Source: Aureobasidium sp. EXF-3400 | Taxonomy: Eukaryota; Ascomycota; Dothideomycetes; Dothideales; Saccotheciaceae | NCBI GenBank assembly: GCA_024195585.1 | Contig: SWBL01000043.1 | Span: 62,001-126,000 of the forward strand | DNA length: 64,000 nt | Direction: 5' to 3' | Shown here: positions 54,061-64,000 of the stretch, one piece after another | How the letters are laid out: the number at the start of each line of letters is the position of its first letter | How positions within the stretch are numbered: position 1 is the stretch's first letter | Notes under the pieces: generated by a model | Seen by the model: the letters and a program-made list of their open reading frames with translations, nothing else | Database searches by the model: none | Told to the model about the DNA's origin: nothing | Translations under genes and position numbers: made by a program

Positions 54061-56295
54061 ATGGAGCTGCTTACGCATGCTTCAGCACCAAGCTCTCGAA
54101 AGGATGATGAGAGGTTCAAGCGTCAGGCGAAGGCTTATTTGTCCTTTGACTCTGCAAACATAATCTCCGTTAATCGGACCTCGGACGTCTCTCGAACAAG
54201 GGCAGCTGTCGCATTCGATTCCTCAGCTGCCTTGGTGCAGAACGAAGAATCTCCTGTGTTTTTGGAAAATACTCAGGATGCTTGGACCGCCTTGGACTCT
54301 CAGCTCTTTGCACCTTCACAGCCTTCGGATGGACGAAGTATCCAGGAAAGTGAATTGGATGAAGGTGTTGGCAAAAGTCTTCTTCCATTACCCATCACTT
54401 CATCCCTACCGTCTCGTGTGACATACAATGCATTGCCCCCGGATGAGTCTGCCCTTTTGAATGCTTCACTCATGCCGGCTCCAAAACCGAGATTGCTCTC
54501 ATCTCGCGCAAGTCCCCGATCTGACAGACAAGCTCAACATGCTCCAACACCCTCGAGACCACTGCAACTCGACGAGCATGGAACACCGAGCTATCTTGAT
54601 GACCTTTCGACCATTTATCCTACAGAGACGCCCCTCAGGCGAGTATCGTTGCTTCGGGCCTCGACCCAGCCTCTACCGCAGGACGACTTTTCGTCTCCCA
54701 GCGACGACATTCCATCGCAACTTCCGAGTACCTATTCAATTAGTGATATAAACGCGGATCCTATTCATAGTGATCAGAATGATGCGCCAACGAGTTCTGC
54801 TTGGGGTAGTTTGCCTCGAGGCAGTGCCCCACAACCTTGGGATGGCGCCATCGAGGAAGAGTCACCCCTCAAAGGCATGAGGTCTTCAGGCAAACGACGT
54901 GTTCAAAAATCCTCGCCATTGAAGCAGACGCAATCACTCGAATCTCCAAGAGCAAATATGTCTGTTCACGTTCAGCCAGCACATTCTTCGGCTTCTTCAG
55001 GACACAACGATATCTCTTCCGCTTCCCTAGACCGTGCAGTGAACCCAAAGCAACAACAGCAGCGAGTAGAACATGTGCGACAGGCATTCAATTCTTCCTT
55101 CGAGCTGCGATCCCCCTCGGCCTCGCAAGCTCAAGGATCTCAACCTGAAACTGGTACCGCCAAATATGCTTCTGGTACGGGCAGCCAAGAAGGCACCACG
55201 TCTCATGTTGCGCGGTCATCTTTCGAAGCGGAATTCTCTTCCGCACCACAAGCACAAGGAACTCAGTCTAGCGATGTTGATGATTCGGCTGTTCCCAAGA
55301 CGTTAAGGCGCCACTCTCTGGACCAAATCTTATCAACATCATTTGACACTAGATTTTGTTCGAGCCCAGAAGCTCATGGGACGCAGTCCACTAGTACAAG
55401 CGACACGGTTGTTCCTACTGCGCTAAGACAGCACACCGTTGATCAGCTTCTGCCTACGTCTTTCGAATCCCGCTTCTCATCTAGCCCAGAAGCTCATGGC
55501 ACTCCTTTTGTCGACAGAGAAAGTTCCATAGAGAAGCCTGCTGAAACATCATCATCGCCAAGCTCTAAGATCAACTTGTTTCAACCACGAGAAGCCTTTC
55601 TTGCGACTGATGTACTAAGCTCATCGCCGGCAGACAAGATTGTTTCGGATCCCACAAACCCCCTCGAGGATGCCGCGACTCCCTTGAAGTCGAGTCCGTG
55701 GCGACCGATGTCTTCAGCTTCAGAAGGAAGTTGCATAGTCCCAGAGGTGGGTATAGAGGCTAAGCGACGCAAACTAAACTCCCTGTCAACTCCGAAAGCA
55801 AAACCGACTTTCCAAGAAAGAGAAGTTTTCAAGTCGCTGTCTTTCCAGATTCACCCACCAACTCCCCTTACTGGCTCTGAGAATTTCATCTCGCACGTCA
55901 CTCCACAGCTAAAAAGCCAGTTCTGGGATAGCGCAGAGTTGAAAGGGAAGTACAGACCTCTGCCCCACCGAGATCTCAGACAAAGTGAAAGAGGGTACTG
56001 GCAAATTGATACCCGGTCTTGGAGTCCCAAGATCCAAATCAAGTTCTGGGTTTTCTTGCAGTCGAACATTGGTAGCGGAGTTGGTGGTTGGGGCGTCTGG
56101 TGTCTAAGAGAGAATGGACTGGAGGCCGATGGAGGTGACGATGCAGATGCAGAGTTGGGAACAGTGAAAGTCTTCTGCTGGGGAGAGATTGTGGGACACG
56201 TTTGGTTGCTTTGCTACGTTGCTAGCCAAGCTCGATTGAAGCGTGTGGAAAGCCAATGGATCGATGCGGATGGTGAGGTCGTGATTAGGATATAA
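54061..56295 (+). CDS. Long Ser/Pro-rich fungal protein with internal repeats and a conserved C-terminal block
   Basis: From ATG 54061 the frame gives 744 aa. Coding character extends upstream in frame to at least 53968 (FGRGDFALNLGLPGAWTLDLPP), where the first codon is GTG, so the true start may involve an upstream exon or a non-AUG codon. The middle is disordered (Ser, Pro, Gln) with short basic SP motifs. About four imperfect repeats of roughly 40-45 residues share an SF(E/D)xxFSSxPxAxGTQ core (about 55090-55510). The last about 150 residues are different: ordered and Trp-rich (PPTPLTG, HVTPQLKSQFW, YWQIDTRSWSP, FLQSNIGSG, VFCWGEIVGHVW). This looks like a conserved Pezizomycotina domain that I cannot name. 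The function is unknown. Confidence 0.7.
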   Translation: MELLTHASAPSSRKDDERFKRQAKAYLSFDSANIISVNRTSDVSRTRAAVAFDSSAALVQNEESPVFLENTQDAWTALDSQLFAPSQPSDGRSIQESELDEGVGKSLLPLPITSSLPSRVTYNALPPDESALLNASLMPAPKPRLLSSRASPRSDRQAQHAPTPSRPLQLDEHGTPSYLDDLSTIYPTETPLRRVSLLRASTQPLPQDDFSSPSDDIPSQLPSTYSISDINADPIHSDQNDAPTSSAWGSLPRGSAPQPWDGAIEEESPLKGMRSSGKRRVQKSSPLKQTQSLESPRANMSVHVQPAHSSASSGHNDISSASLDRAVNPKQQQQRVEHVRQAFNSSFELRSPSASQAQGSQPETGTAKYASGTGSQEGTTSHVARSSFEAEFSSAPQAQGTQSSDVDDSAVPKTLRRHSLDQILSTSFDTRFCSSPEAHGTQSTSTSDTVVPTALRQHTVDQLLPTSFESRFSSSPEAHGTPFVDRESSIEKPAETSSSPSSKINLFQPREAFLATDVLSSSPADKIVSDPTNPLEDAATPLKSSPWRPMSSASEGSCIVPEVGIEAKRRKLNSLSTPKAKPTFQEREVFKSLSFQIHPPTPLTGSENFISHVTPQLKSQFWDSAELKGKYRPLPHRDLRQSERGYWQIDTRSWSPKIQIKFWVFLQSNIGSGVGGWGVWCLRENGLEADGGDDADAELGTVKVFCWGEIVGHVWLLCYVASQARLKRVESQWIDADGEVVIRI

Positions 56296-57392
56296 TGAGA
56301 CTGATAGTGGCTCGACTTATATCCTCCTTCAGACAAATTGCAGACAAGCTTTCCACTCAAGAAAGTAGGAGCCCTATCTACAAACTTCTTGGCATCATCC
56401 ATAAGAATGCCAACAGTATTAGCGGCCGTAGCGTCTTGAAACAACAGGTGCAGCTGGAGCATGACGAGCCCACATGCTGTAGATTACTTAGCGAATTCTG
56501 ACATCGAAGTTGATGAACAGTTTCCACAGACATCAGTGTTGTCGCGAAGATGATAGAGCGCATGTCAGCAAGCGCTGTTCAAGCCCGAAAGAACGCAACA
56601 ATCGACGTCGATGCACATGCCCGTCTCACTACCCCTGCTGTCAAGCCTTGGGGTTTTTGGACAACTCCACATCCTATGAACATTCAAGCGACGGCGGAGT
56701 TGGTCGCACTCGCAGAGCATTGAAGGTGTAAATCTGCAAGACCATTGACACCGAAGTTGATCTGAAGATGAGCAAGAGAGGTCGTGCCTTCCCTGTCGGA
56801 AGATCTCCTAATTTCGGCTGAATGCAAACGCGCACCTCTAACCCTCGGATGAACCGGCAGTGGCTGACAACAAGGCGAGCCACAGTCCAAGCCGCCGATG
56901 TATGCCAAGATAGGCAAATATCAACGTCCATCACTCCTTCAGGTGAATCGATCATCACTTCTTCCCATGGGGAGGCTCGCAAGGGTTCCACAATTTCTCC
57001 ATGGGCACAGGATTGTGGGCATCGTTCGCCGCCGGGGGTCCATTTGATCACCGCGCTGGCGTGATGAACATCAGCTGTTTATCCGCGTGCGAATGAGATG
57101 CTATTTTCCTCGTCGCCCTGTCAAAATCTACCGAGTATTTCGCGCGTGGTAAGAAGACATCTACTGCGTCATTTGGCCAAAGGATCAATATAGTTACGAC
57201 AACACGGTTGATATGTAGGTCTGTATGTGTATATGTGCGTTCCATCTCCTACTTTCCTGTTCATCTTTTGTCGTCAAGACAGAAAGTGTTGATACACTTT
57301 GTCTCAAGTCATCTCTGCCACCTTTCACAAGGCCGATTCCGACTACGATACTCCGTCGCATCGGAACCACAGCTTTCTGATTGCAATCCATC
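56296..57392. other. Intergenic region upstream of the sugar porter
   Basis: About 1.1 kb. A minus-strand frame at 56674-57051 lacks motifs and is not called. The rest probably holds the transporter promoter. Confidence 0.45.
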
Positions 57393-58978
57393 ATGGCGGT
57401 CTCACCACGCGTCTACCAATTTTTGGTCTCCATCTTCGCATCTCTTGGCTCATTGCTCTATGGCTACGACTTAGGTGTTGTTGCCGAAGTCGTCGCAGCC
57501 CCATCTTTCCTCGCAGCTTTCGGAGACAACACAACCAAAACAGGACTTGTGGTATCTCTATTCACAGTCGGTGCTTTCTTCGGCGCCTTTTGGGCTGGTC
57601 CTTGCGGAGACTACTTAGGACGCAAGTGGACTATTTTCATCGGTGGCGCTACCTTTATTCTTGGAGGCTCGGTGCAGACTGCAGCACAGGATTATAGCTA
57701 TATGTTTGGTGGGAGGTTTGTCGCGGGTCTTGGGTATGTATATGACCTGCGTCTCCTCCACAGAGAACGAGATACTGACAACGGATCTGTAGAGTTGGAG
57801 CTTTGATCATGATTATCCCGCTGTATCAAGCCGAACTCGCTCATCCGAGTATCAGAGGCAGAATCACAGCACTTCAACAGTTCATGCTCGGTGTCGGCAA
57901 TTTGATCGCAGCATGGGTATCATATGGAAATTACGTCTCCTTCGACGACGATAACAGCGCGCAGTGGAGAATCGGTCTTGGTCTTCAGCTTCTACCTGCG
58001 GTGTTCTTGACCTCGCTGATCCTCCTCTTCCCCGAATCTCCTCGCTGGCTTATCCACCACGGTCGCAGTGAAGAAGGATTAAGAGTACTCGCCAAACTCC
58101 ACGCATCCGGAAACGACCAAGACAGCTTTGTGCAAGAAGAATACGACGCCATCACAGCCGCAGTCGAGTACGAAAAAGAACATGCCGCAAAATCCTACGC
58201 CGAGCTTTTCAAAACACGATCAAGTTTCCGTCGCTTGATTACTGCTTTATCGTTACAAGCTTCCGTGCAGATGAGTGGAGTTTCTGCCATCCAATATTAC
58301 TCTCCGGATATCTATGGACAGATTGGTATTAGCGGCAGTGATACATTCATGTTTCAAGGCTTCAATGCTATAGTCGCTCTCGCCGCTCAATTCTGCTGTA
58401 TGCTCTTCATCGACCGTGTGGGTCGTCGCTGGACCCTAATCGGCGGAAACCTGCTCAACATGGTTACTTTCATCATCGCCACTGCATTACTCGCATCCTA
58501 TCCTCCCGGCGCTTCTACGGACAAATCTGCGCAAGAAGCTTTCATCGCCATGACGTGGTTATTCAATTTTTCCTACTCGGTGGCTTGTGGTCCTCTATCT
58601 TGGATCATCCCTGCCGAAATCTTCGACACGCATACAAGAAGTAAAGGTGTTTCCCTCGCCACAGCATGCTCTTTTGCCTTTAACACCATGATTGGTCAAG
58701 TCTCTCCCATCGCACTGGACCGCATAGGTTGGAAGTATTATATCCTTTTTGTGGTGTGTTCAGCTACAAATGCGCTATGGTTCTGGGCCACATTGCCAGA
58801 GACTGCCAAAAGACCTTTGGAGGATATGGGTCCTTTGTTCCAGAAGATACCATGGTTTGTGCCTGGCAAGGCGAGGATCAGCTTGCAGCAGCTTTGGGGT
58901 GATGAGTGGAAGGGAAGTGCAGGAGAGTTAGGCAAGGTCGAGGAGAAAGAACTCAAGATCGAGAAGGCGGAAGACTAA
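57393..58978 (+). CDS. MFS sugar porter family transporter
   Basis: Exons 57393-57733 and 57793-58978 give 508 aa. Twelve-span sugar transporter with the standard signatures: FASLGSLLYGYDLGVV in TM1, GDYLGRKW (motif A), GRFVAGLGVGAL rebuilt across the intron, PESPRWLIHHGR after TM6, SVQMSGVSAIQYYSP in TM7, DRVGRRW (second motif A), and ACGPLSWIIPAEIF plus a LPETAKRPLEDM ending. A hydrophilic C-tail follows. The second signature lacks the usual GGxxF of hexose carriers, so the substrate could be another sugar or polyol. Confidence 0.92.
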
Positions 58979-59588
58979 TCTCAATGCTTGCACGTTATAC
59001 GGGATCACAATTCTAGATAGTGAAGCTGCCATTGTTGCTCGTCTAAATGTGACCGTCACATTCCAATGTTTCTCGTCCAGATGTTCGTTTCTACTATGGA
59101 TGGCACGTTAGCCATTTTTGTACTGATCATCGAAACTCAGATAGATCATGCTAGAACCCTTCCTGGGATAGATAAATGCAATTCTTGAATGTGCTGAGGC
59201 CAATAACCTCACTCGTAGTTCTTCTTCGAAGACCTGGAATATTCACGTCGAGTAGAATCTTTGGAGGTTGCTCTGGACTCATTCCAGTCGAGATGAAGTC
59301 AGAGGACATAAACCAGCTCTCGACTGGAGGTTGCGTTCATTGTATACATCTGATGTCTTGATATTGCGAATATCCTCCAAACTCTTCGCGTGGCAGGTAA
59401 AAGTCATATTCAAGCAAAGTCCTAGATACATTTGAGGAATGCCCTCAACTTTTGCTCAAACCCATCTATGATGAGATCTAGTATCATGCTAGCTTGTTTC
59501 CCATATATCGTTGTCCGGTGAACCTTCCTTGACTGATCTGGAAGATATTTCTATACGCGGCAGTTGACAGTCTTCTATGTGCCTAGGC
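58979..59588. other. Convergent spacer
   Basis: About 610 bp between the sugar porter and the next minus-strand gene. No gene was seen. Confidence 0.5.
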
Positions 59589-60602
59589 TCAACTAATCAT
59601 GGGGTTGAAGATGTTCCAGGCGCTGAATTGTGGATTTTGGGACTGCCCGTTGGACCTCCAGCGGCGGCACTTGTGGCCATAGATGAACCTTGGAATGCTG
59701 TGGATGGACCTCCAAGCGTAAATCTCGAGTTCGTAGGTGTAGGAATTTGTTTGACGCCGCCGACACCTGGTAATGGTTAGTGATTGCTGGAGAGGGATGC
59801 GGAGTTTGAGCGTAGACTTGCCTGTGGGTGCCAGGCGTGTGTTCTCGCCGATTATCCATTGTTCAAGGTCCTCGTCCAAGAAGTTGTGGCTCATATCTTC
59901 TCCTTCGCGTGGACCAATAGGATCACTTATTTTGTCCCTCGACCGACCATTCGAGAGTATCTGCCAGCTGTGCCACATGTTGACCTCGACCCGAACTTTC
60001 AATTGAAGCAAAGGCTTTGTTCGGGAGCTACTAACGACCAGCGCGCCTGCGTACAGCCTGTTTGGACCGACGAGGTCCGCACGCGATGTTCGCAACCAGG
60101 TGAAATCGGCCTTGCGAATTTTGGTTTGTCCTCTCGCAGAGGGATGACCAGCCCTAAAACATGATCTGTGCTCGACCGTCACATCACTTTGTTTCTCGAA
60201 TGAACCGCCCTTAGCTCCAATGTCGACTCCCGCCGCGCCGACTGTGACCTCAGGCTCGATTCTCCCAGTCTTGTGTATGGTCTCCACGATAGGGCTGCCC
60301 ATGATTGCTGTAGCTGGGAAGCATCCATCAATGACAAGTTCGGGGTCGTCGTTCAAAGGCGCCTCAAGATCTATCGTGACTGTGGCAGACCTTAGAGGAG
60401 TGCGGCGATGATCAGCGAGTTCGATATAGAAGAGCAGCAGTCCACATAGTTCCGTTTTTCCTCTGGTGGTCCACCGCGACCTATGAGCTTGAAGAGTGCA
60501 TCTCACATCAACACGTCCGACTTTACCCCCAAGGTCTTGTTTCCTGGTACACAACTCGAGTTTCCTCTCGATGGACTCTTTCTTGAAGACTGTGAACCCC
60601 AT
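59589..60602 (-). CDS. Unrecognised protein, probably beta-rich
   Basis: Intronless as read, 337 aa from ATG 60602 (MGFTVFKKES). The first half alternates short hydrophobic strands and polar turns (VGRVDVRCTLQAHRSRW, LCGLLLFYIELADHR, SATVTIDLEAP). This suggests a beta-sandwich. The C-terminal 60 residues are Arg/Asn/Ser-rich, with low-complexity, less convincing codon usage, so a 3' intron or earlier stop is possible. There is no signal peptide or membrane span. No family was recognised. Confidence 0.5.
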   Translation of the reverse strand: MGFTVFKKESIERKLELCTRKQDLGGKVGRVDVRCTLQAHRSRWTTRGKTELCGLLLFYIELADHRRTPLRSATVTIDLEAPLNDDPELVIDGCFPATAIMGSPIVETIHKTGRIEPEVTVGAAGVDIGAKGGSFEKQSDVTVEHRSCFRAGHPSARGQTKIRKADFTWLRTSRADLVGPNRLYAGALVVSSSRTKPLLQLKVRVEVNMWHSWQILSNGRSRDKISDPIGPREGEDMSHNFLDEDLEQWIIGENTRLAPTGKSTLKLRIPLQQSLTITRCRRRQTNSYTYELEIYAWRSIHSIPRFIYGHKCRRWRSNGQSQNPQFSAWNIFNPMIS

Positions 60603-61236
60603 GATTTGACCACACTGCTGGAATTTGTCAAATGGGCATTGTGACCTGCTGCACGAGCATCCTGCAATGGCTTGGAGTGGGCGGGAGGTATGGGGTTTAT
60701 CAAGACTTTTGCGCCAGCAGGTCACTCGCACCAAAGGAGCTGCAGCAGGAGGTCAACACTCTTCAACAACGGATGTCGGGGTCCGAATTTGCGGTGAGTG
60801 ACCAGAGGCTATAGCCAGCCAAATCGATAGCTCTGCATTCGACAAACACCATCGATTGTGCTGGCAGATTGCTGATTCGTCCATATCCAGCTTCAGTCGC
60901 GCCACAAAATCGTGCAACCAGTGCGGGGCTTGGACAATTCCGCGTCAGGCGGGATAAGCTGCAGCTGATATTCATTCTGCCCCCATTGACATGCATGATG
61001 TGCCTTGTACAGTAAGCCAGGCTGAGCTCGCCATCTGCCGTCTTGCGGGTCCAGATGTCACCGAAATATGCATCAAAGCATGCGCAACAGTATATCTTAG
61101 CTGCCCTACCAACTCAGCGCTTCAAGCCTTGTACATCACTGCAGATTAACTTTCGATAGTTCGCTCCAGAGTCTCTGAACGAACACTCTTGTAACTCTCA
61201 CAACATCCTCTGTGCTTTGGGGATTAGAGCTATCAC
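60603..61236. promoter_or_regulatory. Divergent spacer
   Basis: About 630 bp between the two unrecognised divergent genes. No other gene is supported. Confidence 0.4.
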
Positions 61237-63385
61237 ATGGCGAGCCAGCTACAGTCAGTCTCATCAACAGGAGAAGAAGAAGATGCTTTCACCATGGTAT
61301 TCAGCTTCGATGTTGAATCGGATGTTCAGAACAAGGTCGAACACATGGCGTACAAAAGCACGCTTGGAAAATTCAAAGCCGCTCGCGAAATCTCCGATAG
61401 CATATCGAAGGAACAGGCCAACATCTTTCCTATCGCCTTTGAGATTCTGCGCCTACTTTACGATCAAGGTCAGTATGTCCAATTGCGAAAGACGATCCAA
61501 CAATTCAAGAATCCTCGACCATCATCATCATCGACAACTTCGCAGACACACCGAGGTTGGAGTGAGCAGGAGTCAGAGATTTTTGAACTCATGGACACGC
61601 TGGCTATCGCCTCAATGGAGGCAATCTCAACCTCTAAGCTTCTTGATCGTCGACCGATGGTCGCTGTCGAGCGTCGCTTGAGAGCACTCCGCCCGAACGA
61701 CCTCGACGACGAACATGTGAGTCTGCTTCTACAGTCGCTTCCGTGTTTCGTACCCTAACTCTAAGAAGGTCATATCGTCAGTAATTCTCTTGAGATTAAG
61801 ATATCTCGATCATGAGGTCGTTTGGAAATTGCCATCAAAAAGTTTTGAGGTCTTGTTCGGAGAATTTCCGCCTGAACTTGTGTCACGATTTCTAGAAGCA
61901 GAATACTTCTGGGCCGCTGAAAACATTCTGGAGGTTTGTTTTAGACGTGGGAAAGGTCGTCATCAGAGACCAGATCTCAAGAGCATCTGGGCCTGCGTTG
62001 TAAGGTTCCTAGACGCTCCAGGCCGCAAACCGGGCGATGCGCGAATCTGGGCACAAATAGGAATCTTACAGACTTTTTGCGAGGGTTGTTTACGCCGTGG
62101 ACTTGTGGACGACAAGGTCGAGCTCACAGAATTGAGTTCGTGGTCCTGGGACCATGGTATGAAGACACTTTCCGAGCTGATTTTGGTAGTTCAGGCAGAG
62201 CAGGAAGAGAGTTCATGGACAGATTCGCGAGCTTCGATCCGGCAAGAACTTCTAATGCTGGACTATCAGATCTGGCTGCAAGTTCAAGATGACACTTTGA
62301 CTCTAGAGAAAGATACAATCATCAAATTGATCGATCTGGCTGGTCTCGCCCGCGAGAACGATGATGTCCGTTATCAAGCTGGTATTCGGTGGAGGCTCGA
62401 GAAACTTCTCAGTACCGAGCGCTCCCAGATTCTTCCGACACCGTATGGATCCATTGCCGTCCCGTCTTCCATATACGCCACGCGACAGATGAAAGTTCAA
62501 GGACTGACTTATGGAGAAGCACAAACGCTTCGCGAGACGGCTGAAGACATCAAAAAACTTTCGAAATGGAGTGAGGCTATCAAAGCGGACAAGCAATTGG
62601 CGATGATACGCTTTGGGCATAAAGAGCAAACCGGCAGGGTCAAAGATCAGGAACAATGGCGAGACAGAGAATCTGGAGTACAAAATTGGAAGATATTCCG
62701 CAACAAGAGGAACCAAGACGCGGAGCAAATGCAAATGAACATTGACGCCGTTGAAGAACAGGCGTGGTTGATTCCTCGTATCATCGTGCACAACAGAAGT
62801 GGCATACCGCTGCATCTCCGCCTTTTCAACCCAGTGTCTCCGAACTCCACCTTGGCCTACGAAAATGATGTCGGGGCTCGAGAATTGCGAGCTCTTCGCT
62901 GGGTAGGGGGAGATTACCAGCTGGAGGCCTTCTTGAGCGTACCTGGTAACCAGCTGCCTGGTAAAAAGGATTCATCGATCTCCGCGGCCTCGTATCTTTT
63001 TGGACGGTTCTCGCTGTCGCAGAGGCGGCGATCGAGAACTGCAAGTTCTCTTTCCAGACGGCTCGGGAAACGCAATATGGAAGAGAACTTCAACTCAGAG
63101 ATTGCAGATGGTGAGGAAGATTCAATAAGGATCTCTTCATCTGTGCCCATGCAAGACCTGACCCAGGAAGTCTATCGTCAAATGCTAGCCATGGAGATGA
63201 CTCGAAAAGGAGAAAGATTCAGTCTTTTCCGGAGCGACGTCTCCCACATGGGAAGATACACAAGATTGGAGATCAGCGGTGGCCCACATTGCATAAAGCA
63301 CGAAAGTTACGTCCGATATGATTTTGACACAAAGGCAAAGCCACTCCATGCAGAAAAGGTAGATAAATTCACAGCTGATACTTAG
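61237..63385 (+). CDS. Large unrecognised, mainly helical protein
   Basis: Exons 61237-61716 and 61769-63385 (52-nt intron with a CCCTAAC branch-like site and AAG acceptor) give 698 aa. The N-terminal 250 residues are helix-rich with an aromatic pattern (FPIAFEILRLLYDQGQYVQLRK, ELVSRFLEAEYFWAAENILEV), resembling TPR/HEAT-like solenoids without a clear repeat. The middle is charged and coiled-coil-like (DIKKLSKWSEAIKADKQLA, KIFRNKRNQDAEQMQMN). A Ser/Arg-rich basic patch near residues 570-610 (SLSQRRRSRTASSLSRRLGKR) could be a nuclear signal. The C-terminus holds a possible small beta domain. No family was recognised. Confidence 0.65.
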
Positions 63386-64000
63386 GTGGTTTGTTAGCTT
63401 CCAATCTACTTGATCAATTTCATGCCACTGCTTGATCATGGAACAATCATTACTATCTCATGATTCGTTTGTGACACTTCCAACTACTAGTAGTGGTCCT
63501 TCTGCTTCTGACATTCCAAGTTTAATCAGCTGAATACCATGCTTGGATGTCCTAAATAAGGATTAATAACGAGAAAGAGTTCAGTTGTATGATAAGGTCT
63601 AGAGCTCGCGAAACTGAGTATAACTAAATACTAAATCCTAGCAAATGCTGCCCTATACTATAGGCATAACGGTAGAGTTTAGATGAGCGAATAAGTCAAA
63701 CAGTATGTTTTGCATCAAAATCGGATGGATATAAACTTGGATCTAACTGTATCTTTCAATCTTCATTACTATAGAAAGCAGTATAGTTCATAGCAGTACT
63801 AGGTCTAGTCTTTTAGTAAGAAGCTCTACGAGATTTATTTGTTTAGTAGTATAATGAAGATTCTACTAGAAAAACACTTGGTTTTACATCTATAGGCACA
63901 ACGATGGAAGCCGGACAGGTAGGGAAGCCGGATAGTACTTTTTATTTAGTACCATAGTAGAAGATTTCAGATAAAGTAAGGCTATTTCAAATCATCTTTC
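63386..64000. other. AT-rich gene-free end of the window
   Basis: About 615 bp with many TA and TAG steps (ACTAAATACTAAATCCTAG and similar), visibly more AT-rich than the rest. The only internal repeat noted is a doubled GGAAGCCGGA element at about 63905-63932. It could be an old, RIP-mutated repeat or simply intergenic sequence. Confidence 0.5.

Noticed and set aside
56674..57051. Minus-strand frame of 125 codons.
   Set aside because: No motif, unusual composition, isolated in a long spacer; no better than chance.
1..64000. tRNA, rRNA, CRISPR arrays and intact transposons.
   Set aside because: Looked for B-box-like GGTTCGANTC contexts, regular spaced repeats and transposase or reverse-transcriptase motifs; none convincing was found by eye.

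Overview
The window is nuclear DNA of a filamentous ascomycete (Pezizomycotina). The genes carry short introns, mostly about 45-90 nt, with GTAAGT/GTGAGT-type donors and CTGAC/CTAAC-like branch points. Gene content is typically fungal: a PDR-type ABC transporter, an RTA1-like protein, a highly reducing polyketide synthase (PKS), a Tri101-like acyltransferase, F-box families and a chitin deacetylase. A Dothideomycete is plausible but is only an inference. No tRNA, rRNA, CRISPR array or intact transposon was recognised.

Layout. 0-6.3 kb: the possible 3' end of an unknown gene, then a full PDR/ABC-G multidrug transporter in 8 exons. 6.6-20.6 kb is mostly housekeeping: GPN1/NPA3-like GTPase, RNase P/MRP p40-like subunit, PTC7-like mitochondrial phosphatase, PRP4-like spliceosomal WD40 protein, a secreted three-module cysteine-rich GPI-type protein, an alpha/beta hydrolase, an amino acid permease and a VHS-GAT adaptor with NPF motifs. 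21.0-25.3 kb: two tandem F-box paralogues, the first cut by an in-frame stop, and a secreted chitin deacetylase.

25.8-51.1 kb looks like an accessory, secondary-metabolism region. It holds a divergent pair of UDP-rhamnose-type nucleotide-sugar genes (UDP-glucose 4,6-dehydratase and 3,5-epimerase/4-reductase), a two-repeat Myb regulator, a DHA1-type MFS transporter, a Tri101-like acyltransferase, a 2336-residue reducing PKS with degenerate methyltransferase and enoylreductase regions, a broken stand-alone enoylreductase-type dehydrogenase, an RTA1-like membrane protein, a broken zinc-finger-like gene and an SDR lacking the usual YxxxK. Read together, these suggest a candidate cluster for an acylated, perhaps rhamnosylated, reduced polyketide. 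No glycosyltransferase is visible in the window, and part of the pathway appears to be decaying.

51.4-63.4 kb returns to mostly core genes: a small unknown protein, cytidine deaminase, a JAC1-like J-protein, a long repeat-containing fungal protein with a conserved C-terminal block, an MFS sugar porter and two unrecognised proteins. The last 600 bases are visibly AT-rich and gene-free. Exon structures were assembled by hand from splice consensus, reading frame and family conservation. Multi-exon models given here sum to whole codons, but no transcript data were available.
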